This document shows, in pieces, positions 53,419 to 61,577 of a stretch of 64,000 nucleotides of DNA. The notes beneath the pieces were generated by a model. The model saw nothing but the letters and a program-made list of their open reading frames with translations, did no database searches and was not told the DNA's origin. A program made the position numbers and the translations under genes. Position 1 is the stretch's first letter, and each line of letters opens with the position of its first letter. Source of the DNA: a virus; IMG/VR virus record IMGVR_UViG_3300020182_000008, positions 102,269 to 166,268 of that record; one strand, given 5' to 3'.

Positions 53419-53717
53419 TGGCAAGAAGATACGAAAATATAGGAACATATAAAGGAATTGGTGGTAAAGTAATTTATTTACCAACCCAATACCCTAACCT
53501 TGTACCTTCAAATGAAGATTATTATATTATATCGAGAGATCAAGATAGATTAGATTTAATAGCATACGATTTTTACGGTGATGCTACTTTATGGTGGGTT
53601 ATAGCTATGGCAAACGATTTACCTGGAGATTCAATGTTTCCTCCACTTGGTTTTCAATTAAGAGTACCTGCTAATATAGATGCAGCATTAAATGCTTTTG
53701 ATGGCGCTAATAGTTAA
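53418..53717 (+). CDS. Baseplate wedge-like protein with LysM-type fold (T4 gp53-like)
   Basis: The 99-residue protein contains DYYIISRDQDRLDLIAYDFY then GDATLWWVIAMANDLPGDSM and PPLGFQLRVP. This is the short LysM-like fold of T4 gp53 and P2 gpX-type baseplate proteins (D-R-L-D-x-I-A...G-D..L-W-W-V-I-A). It is smaller than T4 gp53 (196) and seems to contain only the LysM part. It lies between tube-cap-like and hub genes. Confidence 0.75.
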   Translation: MARRYENIGTYKGIGGKVIYLPTQYPNLVPSNEDYYIISRDQDRLDLIAYDFYGDATLWWVIAMANDLPGDSMFPPLGFQLRVPANIDAALNAFDGANS

Positions 53718-53725
53718 AAAATGTT

Positions 53726-56700
53726 ATGGCTAAATATAAAAATATTGTTGGTACTGGTTTATTAGATTACGTTCAAACACAAATTACAGAACGTGAACAA
53801 ATAGTTAACCAACCAACCCGCACCCCAGACCAATTACAATGGTTAACTAATAGAACAGGATGGTTTCGTCTTAGTTCAGGAGTTGACTTTAACCCCGCTC
53901 CTAAACCTCCAATAACTACTCTAGAAGGCCCAGGTAGAGGTAAAGAAGGTCCTGCTAATCTTGTAGAAGTTTTTAATCCTGAAGGATATTCTGATAATTT
54001 AGCTAAACAATATGTTTTACAAAGTGGAACTGTTTCAACTACAGATGGAAATGATATAAATTTAAAAAAAGGTTTTAGTGAAACTTATTCTCAAGGTGAA
54101 ACTGATAAATTAGGTTATAAACCTATGCCTGGTATTACAGGTGTTAAAGTAGGCACCGGAGGTAGATGGCAAACCTTAATGCAAGCCGATATAGATTTTG
54201 TCTGTTATGACCTAGACCAGTTGGATATAATGACTAAACTTTATATGAGTTTAGGAACTAGTTTATTTTTAGAATGGGGACATACCCCTTATATTGATAA
54301 TAATGGAACATTACAGAAAAACATTCGCCCAATTAATTTCTTTAGTTTTGATGATAAAGATGAATTGTTACAAGCTATAACTAAAAAACGTCAAGATACT
54401 TTTGGTAACTATGATGGTATGGTAGGTACAGTTTATAATTTTGATTATAAATCAAATAATGATGGTTCCTATAATTGTAGTGTTAAACTTATGGGGCCTG
54501 GGGGTATGTTAGAATCATTAAAAATTAATGGATCTATTAATATTGATTTTGATGCCGGGAAAAATATAGAAGCAGAAAAGTATTCTTCTACATTAGGAAA
54601 TGCTTTATACGCTTTGCATAATTATTTATCTAAAAGAGATGATTTATTTAAAACTGAAAGAATAGCTTATTCTTCGGTTGGTCCCTCTTTAGTAAAAAGT
54701 GATTTTTCAACTGCTAAATTTGGTAAAATAGAACCCAAAGATTTCTTTAAAGGAGAACCTGAAAATAATGTTTGGGGTGGTATTGAAGAAACATTAGAAA
54801 CTACTAATTGGGGTGAACTTTTAAATAGCATATATTCAGCAGCAACTTATAATAAAGTTTTTTTTAATAAAAATAACTCTGAAGTAGAATACAAATTAGA
54901 TGTACAACCTCCCGCTTTACCTTCTCCTTTATCTAATTTTTCTGCTTTTGGAAATGCCTATCAATTAGTAATGGGTCTAAAATCCCCAGAACTTAACGAT
55001 GGTTTAAATACAATACCTACAGATTTTTATAGTGGTTATGCTAATATTTTAAAAACTGAAGAAAAAGAAAATCAAATAGGTACTTATATTACTTTAGGTC
55101 ATTTATTTGCTTTAATTCAACATATAGGAGTTTTTACTGAAACTAAAGAAGGTATAACTTTAGATGCATCCCCTGATACTTCAACTTGTAAACCTATAGT
55201 ATATCTTGATTACCACCCAGACAATACAGAAATTCTTACTGGTCCCTTAGAATGTAGTGTAGACCCAACTAAATGTTTAATACCATGGTCACCTACAGAA
55301 AAACCCTCTTCATTTTTTGCTCCACTAGATATTGATTCTGATTCTAAAGAAGAATGGTGGGGTGGTTTAGATAAATTAGGAAATAAATTTAAAAACTTTG
55401 TAAATTATCCTGATAAAAATAAAGTAAATCCTGTATTAGGTGATAGTTTTATGGGGAAAGTATTTAATATTTTAGTTAATCTTAAATTTGCTTATACTAC
55501 TTTAGAAAGTCTATCAAATAATGAAGATAAAAGTGTTAATTTAATAGAATATGTAAATGCTATATTAGATGGTATTAATCTAAGTTTAGGTCAAGTTAAT
55601 AATTTAAGAGCATTTGTTGGAGATGATGGTAAAGTATTAAGAATTATAGATGAAAATGTAGTAGAACCTTTAGTACCTGAAAAAATGATATCTATTCCTA
55701 ACTTCGGGTTAAAATCTACAGTTTATGATTATGGTTTTAGTTCTAAAATTACCCCTAAGTTAGCTTCCCAAATAGTAATAGCTGCTCAAGCTAGAGACAC
55801 AGGAGGTGTAAAACAATTTTCTGAAGATGTTTTATCATATCAGAGTATGAATGTTGGTATTGTTGATAGATTTTCAACTACAAAACTCCCTGCTGTAATA
55901 TCAAAATCAACCAAAGATAATACAGGTAAACTTAGAAAAACCTATCAAAAATTATACGATCACATTTATTATTGCTACTCAGCAGATGATTCAGCTAATT
56001 TAGGATTAAAAATTAATAGTATTTCATCTTTAATTAATACTTTTTCATCTTTACAAGGAATTAGAAAAAAAACAAATTCAAAAACAGCTGGTACTGCTTT
56101 AATTCCTTTAGAATTTAATTTGACAATGGATGGATTAGCAGGGGTTTTACCTTACAATGCTTTTTTAGTACCTAATAATAGATTACCTAAAAGTTATAGA
56201 AATAGAGTAGCGTTTTGTGTGTTTTCTATTAATCATAATTTAGACGATAATCGATGGACTACTACTTTACGTGGCCAAACAATATTATTAGATAAACCTA
56301 TATACATTAATACAACACAAACAATAAAAGCTACAGGAGGACCCGCTTTATCTCCTAATTCTAATCTTATTGGTATAGATTTTCCTGAACAAGAATTAAT
56401 CGGTTCAGAAGTTACTATAGGTAGTTCTAATATTTCTAATAATGAATATTCTCCTAAGAGACTACCCCCTTCAGATACTACAACAATATCAGATCAAACC
56501 ACTACAGAAACATCCACCCAAACTACTACCACTCAATCCACTTCTACCCCAGACTTAGATATTTTAGCTGCTATACCTTTTATAAAAGACCAAGAAGGAT
56601 TTGAATCAGAACCTTATCCTGATCCTAAAGATGACCCTAATGGAAGACTTTCTATTGGATATGGTAGTGATACTATAACAAAACCTGATGGTAGTTTTTA

Positions 56701-57031
56701 TAAAATTACTAGAAAAAGTAGAGTAACTGAACAGGATGCTGAGCGTGATCTAATTCGTAGGATAAAAACAGAATTTAGACCTAGAGTAATTCAAAGATTA
56801 AGAGATAGAGGGGTAGATTATAATACTGTAGACACTAAAATACAAGTAGTATTTATAGATCTAGCCTATAATTACGGTACCTTATTTTATGATTTTGTAG
56901 AAGCATATAAAGCAAATGGAAAACAAGGTGTGATAGAAGAGTTAAATAATAGGATTGAACGTTTTGATCGTGGTGAACGAGGACAAGTAAAAACAAGAAG
57001 AATAGCTGAAAAAAGATACTTAGGAGGATAA
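53726..57031 (+). CDS. Baseplate hub protein fused to a C-terminal GH24-type lysozyme
   Basis: The 1101-residue protein's first 450 residues include FVCYDLDQLDIMTKLYMSLG then LEWGHTPYIDNNG and VKLMGPGGMLESLKINGS, a hub-like region (T4 gp27 position). A Thr-rich linker (residues 915-945) leads to a lysozyme of the T4 type. There FIKDQEGFESEPYPDP gives Glu957 and Asp966 with the T4 E11-D20 spacing, and LSIGYGS puts Ser976 at the Thr26 position. It probably drills the envelope peptidoglycan during injection, like T4 gp5, but here the enzyme sits at the extreme C-terminus. Confidence 0.75.
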   Translation: MAKYKNIVGTGLLDYVQTQITEREQIVNQPTRTPDQLQWLTNRTGWFRLSSGVDFNPAPKPPITTLEGPGRGKEGPANLVEVFNPEGYSDNLAKQYVLQSGTVSTTDGNDINLKKGFSETYSQGETDKLGYKPMPGITGVKVGTGGRWQTLMQADIDFVCYDLDQLDIMTKLYMSLGTSLFLEWGHTPYIDNNGTLQKNIRPINFFSFDDKDELLQAITKKRQDTFGNYDGMVGTVYNFDYKSNNDGSYNCSVKLMGPGGMLESLKINGSINIDFDAGKNIEAEKYSSTLGNALYALHNYLSKRDDLFKTERIAYSSVGPSLVKSDFSTAKFGKIEPKDFFKGEPENNVWGGIEETLETTNWGELLNSIYSAATYNKVFFNKNNSEVEYKLDVQPPALPSPLSNFSAFGNAYQLVMGLKSPELNDGLNTIPTDFYSGYANILKTEEKENQIGTYITLGHLFALIQHIGVFTETKEGITLDASPDTSTCKPIVYLDYHPDNTEILTGPLECSVDPTKCLIPWSPTEKPSSFFAPLDIDSDSKEEWWGGLDKLGNKFKNFVNYPDKNKVNPVLGDSFMGKVFNILVNLKFAYTTLESLSNNEDKSVNLIEYVNAILDGINLSLGQVNNLRAFVGDDGKVLRIIDENVVEPLVPEKMISIPNFGLKSTVYDYGFSSKITPKLASQIVIAAQARDTGGVKQFSEDVLSYQSMNVGIVDRFSTTKLPAVISKSTKDNTGKLRKTYQKLYDHIYYCYSADDSANLGLKINSISSLINTFSSLQGIRKKTNSKTAGTALIPLEFNLTMDGLAGVLPYNAFLVPNNRLPKSYRNRVAFCVFSINHNLDDNRWTTTLRGQTILLDKPIYINTTQTIKATGGPALSPNSNLIGIDFPEQELIGSEVTIGSSNISNNEYSPKRLPPSDTTTISDQTTTETSTQTTTTQSTSTPDLDILAAIPFIKDQEGFESEPYPDPKDDPNGRLSIGYGSDTITKPDGSFYKITRKSRVTEQDAERDLIRRIKTEFRPRVIQRLRDRGVDYNTVDTKIQVVFIDLAYNYGTLFYDFVEAYKANGKQGVIEELNNRIERFDRGERGQVKTRRIAEKRYLGG

Positions 57032-57885
57032 TGGCATACGTACCAAAAAATATGGTTAACCAAAACCTGTACACTAATGGTGGAGAATTTATAGACCCAT
57101 CAACAGGTAAATACTATCAAGGATATTATCACCAATATTTTTCAGGTGAAATATTCTCTGGTAAAGGACCTACTGATGCTAATCGCAAAAGTTTAAGTAG
57201 TGCTCCTCCTGTTTCTAAACAAGCTCAAAATAATGTTCCAAACACTAAACAAAGTATAGATTACCAAAGAGCTAAACCAACAGACCAAGAAATATACAAA
57301 TTTGGTTTAACCCCTGAACCTTATTATCCTGTCCCTACTAGTCAGGATTATAAAAAGGGAGCATTTGTAAGATATTTTGCTAAAAAACGTAATCAATCTC
57401 CTCCTACTATTATAGAGATTGATAAAGTAACTCACGATGATTTAAGATCACAAAGAGGTAAATATAATTATGCTCTATGGACTGTAACTTCTTTATATTG
57501 GAAAATTACAGGGCCAATTTATGATTCTAAAGATAAATTTGGAGTATTAAAAGCAGGTATTTATAATACTAATGAAAGAATAGTTAACGCCTCAAATGAA
57601 CAATTTAGAGGTATAAAAGGTTACTTATCTGATCTAATACAATTTGCTCCTAAAGCAGATTTAGAATTAGTATCTAACTTATATTCTGATAAAGGTCAAT
57701 TAATTGTAAAATTAGATAATAGCAAATATGAAGGTTATTACCATTTAATGGCTGATGGTACTATAATGGATGGTACAACACACAGTCAATCAAAAGGTAT
57801 AACACTTTTAGCAGGAGACGTGTTAATTCAAAATCAAATTAGTACATTGATAAACACAGCATTAGGAAATCTTGGTGCAACATAA
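57031..57885 (+). CDS. Baseplate-region structural protein of unknown function
   Basis: The 284-residue protein starts one base into the previous stop, after an AGGAGG sequence that is also coding. It has an N-terminal YQGYYHQYFSGEIFSGKGP and a C-terminal YEGYYHLMADGTIMDGTTHS, an internal two-fold repeat of a beta motif. A domain with FVRYFAKKRNQSPPTIIEID and YALWTVTSLYWKITGPIYD lies between them. From memory, similar proteins end the baseplate module in other marine T4-like phages. No enzymatic motif is seen. Confidence 0.65.
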   Translation: MAYVPKNMVNQNLYTNGGEFIDPSTGKYYQGYYHQYFSGEIFSGKGPTDANRKSLSSAPPVSKQAQNNVPNTKQSIDYQRAKPTDQEIYKFGLTPEPYYPVPTSQDYKKGAFVRYFAKKRNQSPPTIIEIDKVTHDDLRSQRGKYNYALWTVTSLYWKITGPIYDSKDKFGVLKAGIYNTNERIVNASNEQFRGIKGYLSDLIQFAPKADLELVSNLYSDKGQLIVKLDNSKYEGYYHLMADGTIMDGTTHSQSKGITLLAGDVLIQNQISTLINTALGNLGAT

Positions 57886-57903
57886 AGTTATGAATAAAAG
57901 GTT

Positions 57904-59202
57904 ATGTATTATATTGTCGAAACAGAAGAGCAGTTAAATAGACTGCATTGCAAAGGAACAGACTGCTATATTCGAATCATTCCAATGAATGACGAGTACC
58001 ATTCTGCTTTGACTTCACCTTGTCTTATATACTTTAAAACATTTGAAAGCAAAGGATATATTTTCCCTATTAACCATTCAGAGGCATTTAAATTGCCTTT
58101 AGATAAAGTTAAAGAATGGATAGAATCCAAATACGAGAAAATATACACTACAAATAAAAAGGAGTGTTTATATCACTTCGATTTACCAAAATTAATTGAT
58201 ATAGGTTATGATGATAATAATGTGGATCATTCTCTTATTAGGTCCCGTACTTTTGATAGGTATGGACATTTACCATTCTGCAATTCCTTGGTTCCGATCT
58301 CGAAGATATACGAGACGGAAGAAAAAATATTTGAAGAGATTAGAGAAACAATCCCAGAACAAGTAAACGAATTTTATAACGATACTTTCCCTAGAGTATT
58401 TAAATCAATTGAAGAGCAGGGGTTAAGAGTACATCCTGATTATTTTGATAAACACTTTAAATATCATGAAAAACCATGGTTTTATCACGCAGATACAGTG
58501 TATTCTAAATACAACCTATATAATCTCACCACCCGCCCCACAAACTCATTTAACGGTGTTAACTTTGCTGCTTTAAATAAAAATGATGGTTCAAGAACAG
58601 CATTTATCCCTAAAAATGATATGTTCTTTGAATTCGATTACGATGCTTATCACGTGAGAATCATGGCTAAACTAATTGATTTTCCATTAGACAGGGGCTC
58701 TGTCCATACCCAATTAGGGCGCATGTATTTCGGTAAAGATGAGCTGACTGAAGAAGAATATGCACAATCTAAAGAACTGACATTCAAACAGTTATATGGG
58801 GGTGTATTTAAAGAATATAAAGAGATACCTTTCTTTAAAGCAATGAATGAATACATAGATAAACTATGGGCCCTATTTAATGCTACAGGAAAATTAGAGC
58901 TAGTAGGAGGTAAAATATTAGACAAAGAACAAATCCACAACCCTACACCAAATAAAATACTAAACTATGTAATTCAGTCCGCAGAAACGCATAATAATGT
59001 AGTTTCTGTAAAACAAGTTATAGAATATTTGGAGGATAAACAAAGTAAGGTTATATTATACACATACGATTCATTCTTAATCGATTATGCAGTTGGAGAT
59101 GGGAAGGAAGTATTAAAAAAAATCAAACGGTTATTAGAAATAAATGGTTTTGTAGTAAAGGTTGCGTATGGTCCTAACTACAATTCTTTAAAAGATATAT
59201 AA
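57904..59202 (+). CDS. Short divergent family A DNA polymerase
   Basis: The 432-residue protein has the three family A motifs. Motif A, FEFDYDAYHVR, has catalytic Asp245 but His250 where Pol I has the Glu710 steric gate. Motif B, SKELTFKQLYGG, has K290-x3-F294-x3-Y298-G. Motif C, LYTYDSFLIDY, has Asp389 with Tyr-Asp-Ser in place of His-Asp-Glu. FNGVNFAALN matches the PNLQN-type block. The first 150 residues look like a decayed 3'-5' exonuclease without its DxE. It is likely the replicative or an accessory polymerase; T4 itself uses family B. The SSB, recombinase and helicase genes follow. Confidence 0.8.
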   Translation: MYYIVETEEQLNRLHCKGTDCYIRIIPMNDEYHSALTSPCLIYFKTFESKGYIFPINHSEAFKLPLDKVKEWIESKYEKIYTTNKKECLYHFDLPKLIDIGYDDNNVDHSLIRSRTFDRYGHLPFCNSLVPISKIYETEEKIFEEIRETIPEQVNEFYNDTFPRVFKSIEEQGLRVHPDYFDKHFKYHEKPWFYHADTVYSKYNLYNLTTRPTNSFNGVNFAALNKNDGSRTAFIPKNDMFFEFDYDAYHVRIMAKLIDFPLDRGSVHTQLGRMYFGKDELTEEEYAQSKELTFKQLYGGVFKEYKEIPFFKAMNEYIDKLWALFNATGKLELVGGKILDKEQIHNPTPNKILNYVIQSAETHNNVVSVKQVIEYLEDKQSKVILYTYDSFLIDYAVGDGKEVLKKIKRLLEINGFVVKVAYGPNYNSLKDI

Positions 59203-59210
59203 TATTTATT
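59201..59210 (+). promoter_or_regulatory. Late-type-like element AATATTTATT abutting a start codon
   Basis: It ends directly at the ATG of 59211, a position that would not suit a conventional promoter for this gene. Confidence 0.35.
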
Positions 59211-59627
59211 ATGGATTACGATATTAATTTTGACGATTTGGCAAATAAACTATTTTGCACATTTACTAGCGAAGAACAACTAGAATCCACTGTAGATACT
59301 ATAAAAGAACAATATCAAATCTTGTTTAACAAGATATTTGTTTTGTATGTAGAATCAACTAACGAATATGTGTGCACATATAACGTAGATTCTTTTAATA
59401 TGTCTGATACTATATTAGATAATACTATTCTTTTGCATAGAAAAAAAGAATCTAACACTTTATATACGATAAATGCACTAAACGATTTAATCCGTTCTTT
59501 AAATGGAGGTAGTTTAGATAAGAATTATAGAGTAAATTGGCAAGATTATCGCAACTGTATTTTACTTACAACTAGTGGCGAGTTAAAAAAATTAGATACC
59601 AAAGTACACGAAATAATTAATTTCTAG
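59211..59627 (+). CDS. Hypothetical protein in the replication module
   Basis: The 138-residue acidic protein begins MDYDINFDDLANKLFCTFTS, then ESTVDTIKEQYQILFNKIFV and LYVESTNEYVCTYNVDSFN, suggesting a small alpha/beta fold. No recognised domain. A late-type-like sequence abuts its ATG directly, so that copy may not drive this gene, or the mRNA is leaderless. It lies between polymerase and SSB genes; a replication accessory role is only contextual. Confidence 0.6.
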   Translation: MDYDINFDDLANKLFCTFTSEEQLESTVDTIKEQYQILFNKIFVLYVESTNEYVCTYNVDSFNMSDTILDNTILLHRKKESNTLYTINALNDLIRSLNGGSLDKNYRVNWQDYRNCILLTTSGELKKLDTKVHEIINF

Positions 59628-59628
59628 T

Positions 59629-59659
59629 TTGGTTATCTAAGAGTAGGTTATTATATTAA
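59629..59659 (+). promoter_or_regulatory. Host-type promoter TTG-N20-TATATTAA upstream of SSB
   Basis: TTTG ends at 59631 and TATATTAA spans 59652-59659, with the 20-base gap of this class. It shares the 16-mer AGGTTATTATATTAAA with the glycosyltransferase promoter. Confidence 0.65.
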
Positions 59660-59685
59660 ACAAGTTATAAAAAAATAGTTATATT

Positions 59686-60492
59686 ATGAATTTAGATTTA
59701 ATCTCAAGCAAGTTAGAAAAACTACAGGCCCCACAAGGTCAAAAATCAGACCAAAAGTTTGACAGAAGTCAGTATTTTTGGAAAGCTCCTATGGGCAAAT
59801 CACAAATCCGTTTTGTGCCCTACAAGGAAAACAAAGAAAACCCATTTTCCGAAGTATTTTTTCACTATGGAATTGGAAACAGAACGATGATTTCACCTAT
59901 CAATTATGGTGAAAAAGATCCTATCGTAGAGTTCTCAAAAGAATTACGTAAAACATCTGAACCTGAAAACTGGCGTTTAGCTAAAAAGTTAGAGCCCAAA
60001 ATGAGAGTATTTGCTCCCGTTGTAGTCAGAGGTGAAGAAAATAAAGGCGTACGTTTTTGGGAATTTGGAAAACAAGTATATCAAGAACTACTTAGTTATG
60101 CTGCAGACGAAGACTACGGAGACTTTACAGACGTAGTATCTGGTTTAGACATGACAGTAGAAGTAGTTCAAGGTAATCCTTACCCACAAACTTCACTTAG
60201 AGTAAAACCAAAACAATCACCATTATCAGATGATAATGCTTCGGTTGAAAAATGGTTAGCTGACCAACCAGAATTGCTAAAATATTATAAGAAATATTCT
60301 TATGATGAAATGAAAACAGCACTTCAAGATTGGTTAAACCCAGAAGAATCTACTGGTGAAACAGCAACTGATACTCTATTAAATGATCCTTCAGATCTAG
60401 AGAAAAAATCTTCAGATCCTGGTTATACACTTAATGTCAAACAAAAAGAGACAGTAAGCGATAGCGATTTCGACGACTTATTTAAAGATTAA
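59686..60492 (+). CDS. gp32: Single-stranded DNA-binding protein (T4 gp32-like)
   Basis: The 268-residue protein has a basic N-terminus, an OB-fold core with QIRFVPYKENKENPFSEVFF and MRVFAPVVVRGEENKG, and an acidic C-terminal tail, VSDSDFDDLFKD, used by gp32 to contact replication partners. No cysteine is present in the whole protein, so the zinc site of T4 gp32 is missing. It coats single-stranded DNA for polymerase and UvsX. A host-type promoter precedes it and uvsX follows after five bases. Confidence 0.88.
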   Translation: MNLDLISSKLEKLQAPQGQKSDQKFDRSQYFWKAPMGKSQIRFVPYKENKENPFSEVFFHYGIGNRTMISPINYGEKDPIVEFSKELRKTSEPENWRLAKKLEPKMRVFAPVVVRGEENKGVRFWEFGKQVYQELLSYAADEDYGDFTDVVSGLDMTVEVVQGNPYPQTSLRVKPKQSPLSDDNASVEKWLADQPELLKYYKKYSYDEMKTALQDWLNPEESTGETATDTLLNDPSDLEKKSSDPGYTLNVKQKETVSDSDFDDLFKD

Positions 60493-60497
60493 TTTTT

Positions 60498-61577
60498 ATG
60501 GCTAAAAAGAAAGCTAGCCTTGGAGGCGATATTTCCAAGGCTGTTAAGGGAACATTCTCCCTTGATAAGTTTAAAGCCGCTAAAGGCTTAGGAACAGCAA
60601 ATAATACCTTTAAGGAACAGGAATGGATACCATTATCACCTGCTTGGCAGGAAATGGTATCATTACCTGGTATTCCTCATGGTCACATTACATTATTACG
60701 TGGACACTCAGATTCAGGTAAAACAACTGCTTTATTAGAGGTAGCTGTTAACGCCCAAAAAATGGGAATTTTACCTGTGTTTATTGTTACTGAGATGAAA
60801 TGGTCTTGGGAACATGCAATGATGATGGGCTTAGAAGTTGAGTTAACTAAAGACGAAAATGGTCAAGTTACAAGTGTAGATGGTAATTTTATTTATGCTG
60901 ATAGAGGTCAATTAGGTACTGTTGAAGCCGTTGCAGGATTTATGGCAGATCTAATGAATGAACAAGCAAAAGGTAATTTACCAATGGATATGGTATTTTT
61001 ATGGGATTCCATTGGATCTGTGCCTTGTCAAATGTCAGTTGAAAAAGCTAAAAACAATAACGAGTGGAATGCTGGTGCAATGTCAACTCAATTTGGAAAC
61101 TTTATCAACCAAGAAATTCTATTATCACGTAAAGAATCTTATCCATATACTAACTCGTTAGTTGCTGTTAATAAAATTTGGGTTGAAAAACCCATTGGAC
61201 CTATGTCACCACCTATTATGAAAAACAAAGGTGGAAATACAATGTTCTTTGATTCAACTTTAATTGTTACATTTGGTAATATCTCTAATTCAGGTACTTT
61301 AAAAGTAAATGCTGTAAAAGATGGTAAGAAAGTAGAATGGGCTAAAAAGGTAAAAGTAGCAGTAGAGAAAAACCATATCTCAGGTGTTACAACTACAGGA
61401 AAAATTGTAGTTACCCCTCACGGATTTATATCTGATACTAAAAAAGATATAGACAATTATAAAAAAGATCACCAATCAGAATGGGGAGCTATTTTAGGTG
61501 AAGGACCATTTGAAGTAGTATTAGAGGGATCAGACGAAGAAGACTTTAAAAATATAGCTTCTACGTCAGATGAATAA
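60498..61577 (+). CDS. uvsX: UvsX-like RecA-family recombinase
   Basis: The 359-residue recombinase has Walker A LLRGHSDSGKTTALLEVAVN (about residues 66-85), Walker B DMVFLWDSIGSVP and the UvsX-like segment NPYTNSLVAVNKIW-type (YPYTNSLVAVNKIWVEKP). It loads on gp32-coated single-stranded DNA for strand exchange and recombination-dependent replication. The C-terminus is acidic. Its last eight bases overlap the nuclease gene. Confidence 0.92.
   Translation: MAKKKASLGGDISKAVKGTFSLDKFKAAKGLGTANNTFKEQEWIPLSPAWQEMVSLPGIPHGHITLLRGHSDSGKTTALLEVAVNAQKMGILPVFIVTEMKWSWEHAMMMGLEVELTKDENGQVTSVDGNFIYADRGQLGTVEAVAGFMADLMNEQAKGNLPMDMVFLWDSIGSVPCQMSVEKAKNNNEWNAGAMSTQFGNFINQEILLSRKESYPYTNSLVAVNKIWVEKPIGPMSPPIMKNKGGNTMFFDSTLIVTFGNISNSGTLKVNAVKDGKKVEWAKKVKVAVEKNHISGVTTTGKIVVTPHGFISDTKKDIDNYKKDHQSEWGAILGEGPFEVVLEGSDEEDFKNIASTSDE

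Noticed and set aside
57890-57940. Short frame starting at ATG 57890 (MNKRLCIILSKQKSS)
   Set aside because: Only 15 residues, out of frame with the polymerase gene whose ATG at 57904 fits the conserved protein; no support as a leader peptide.
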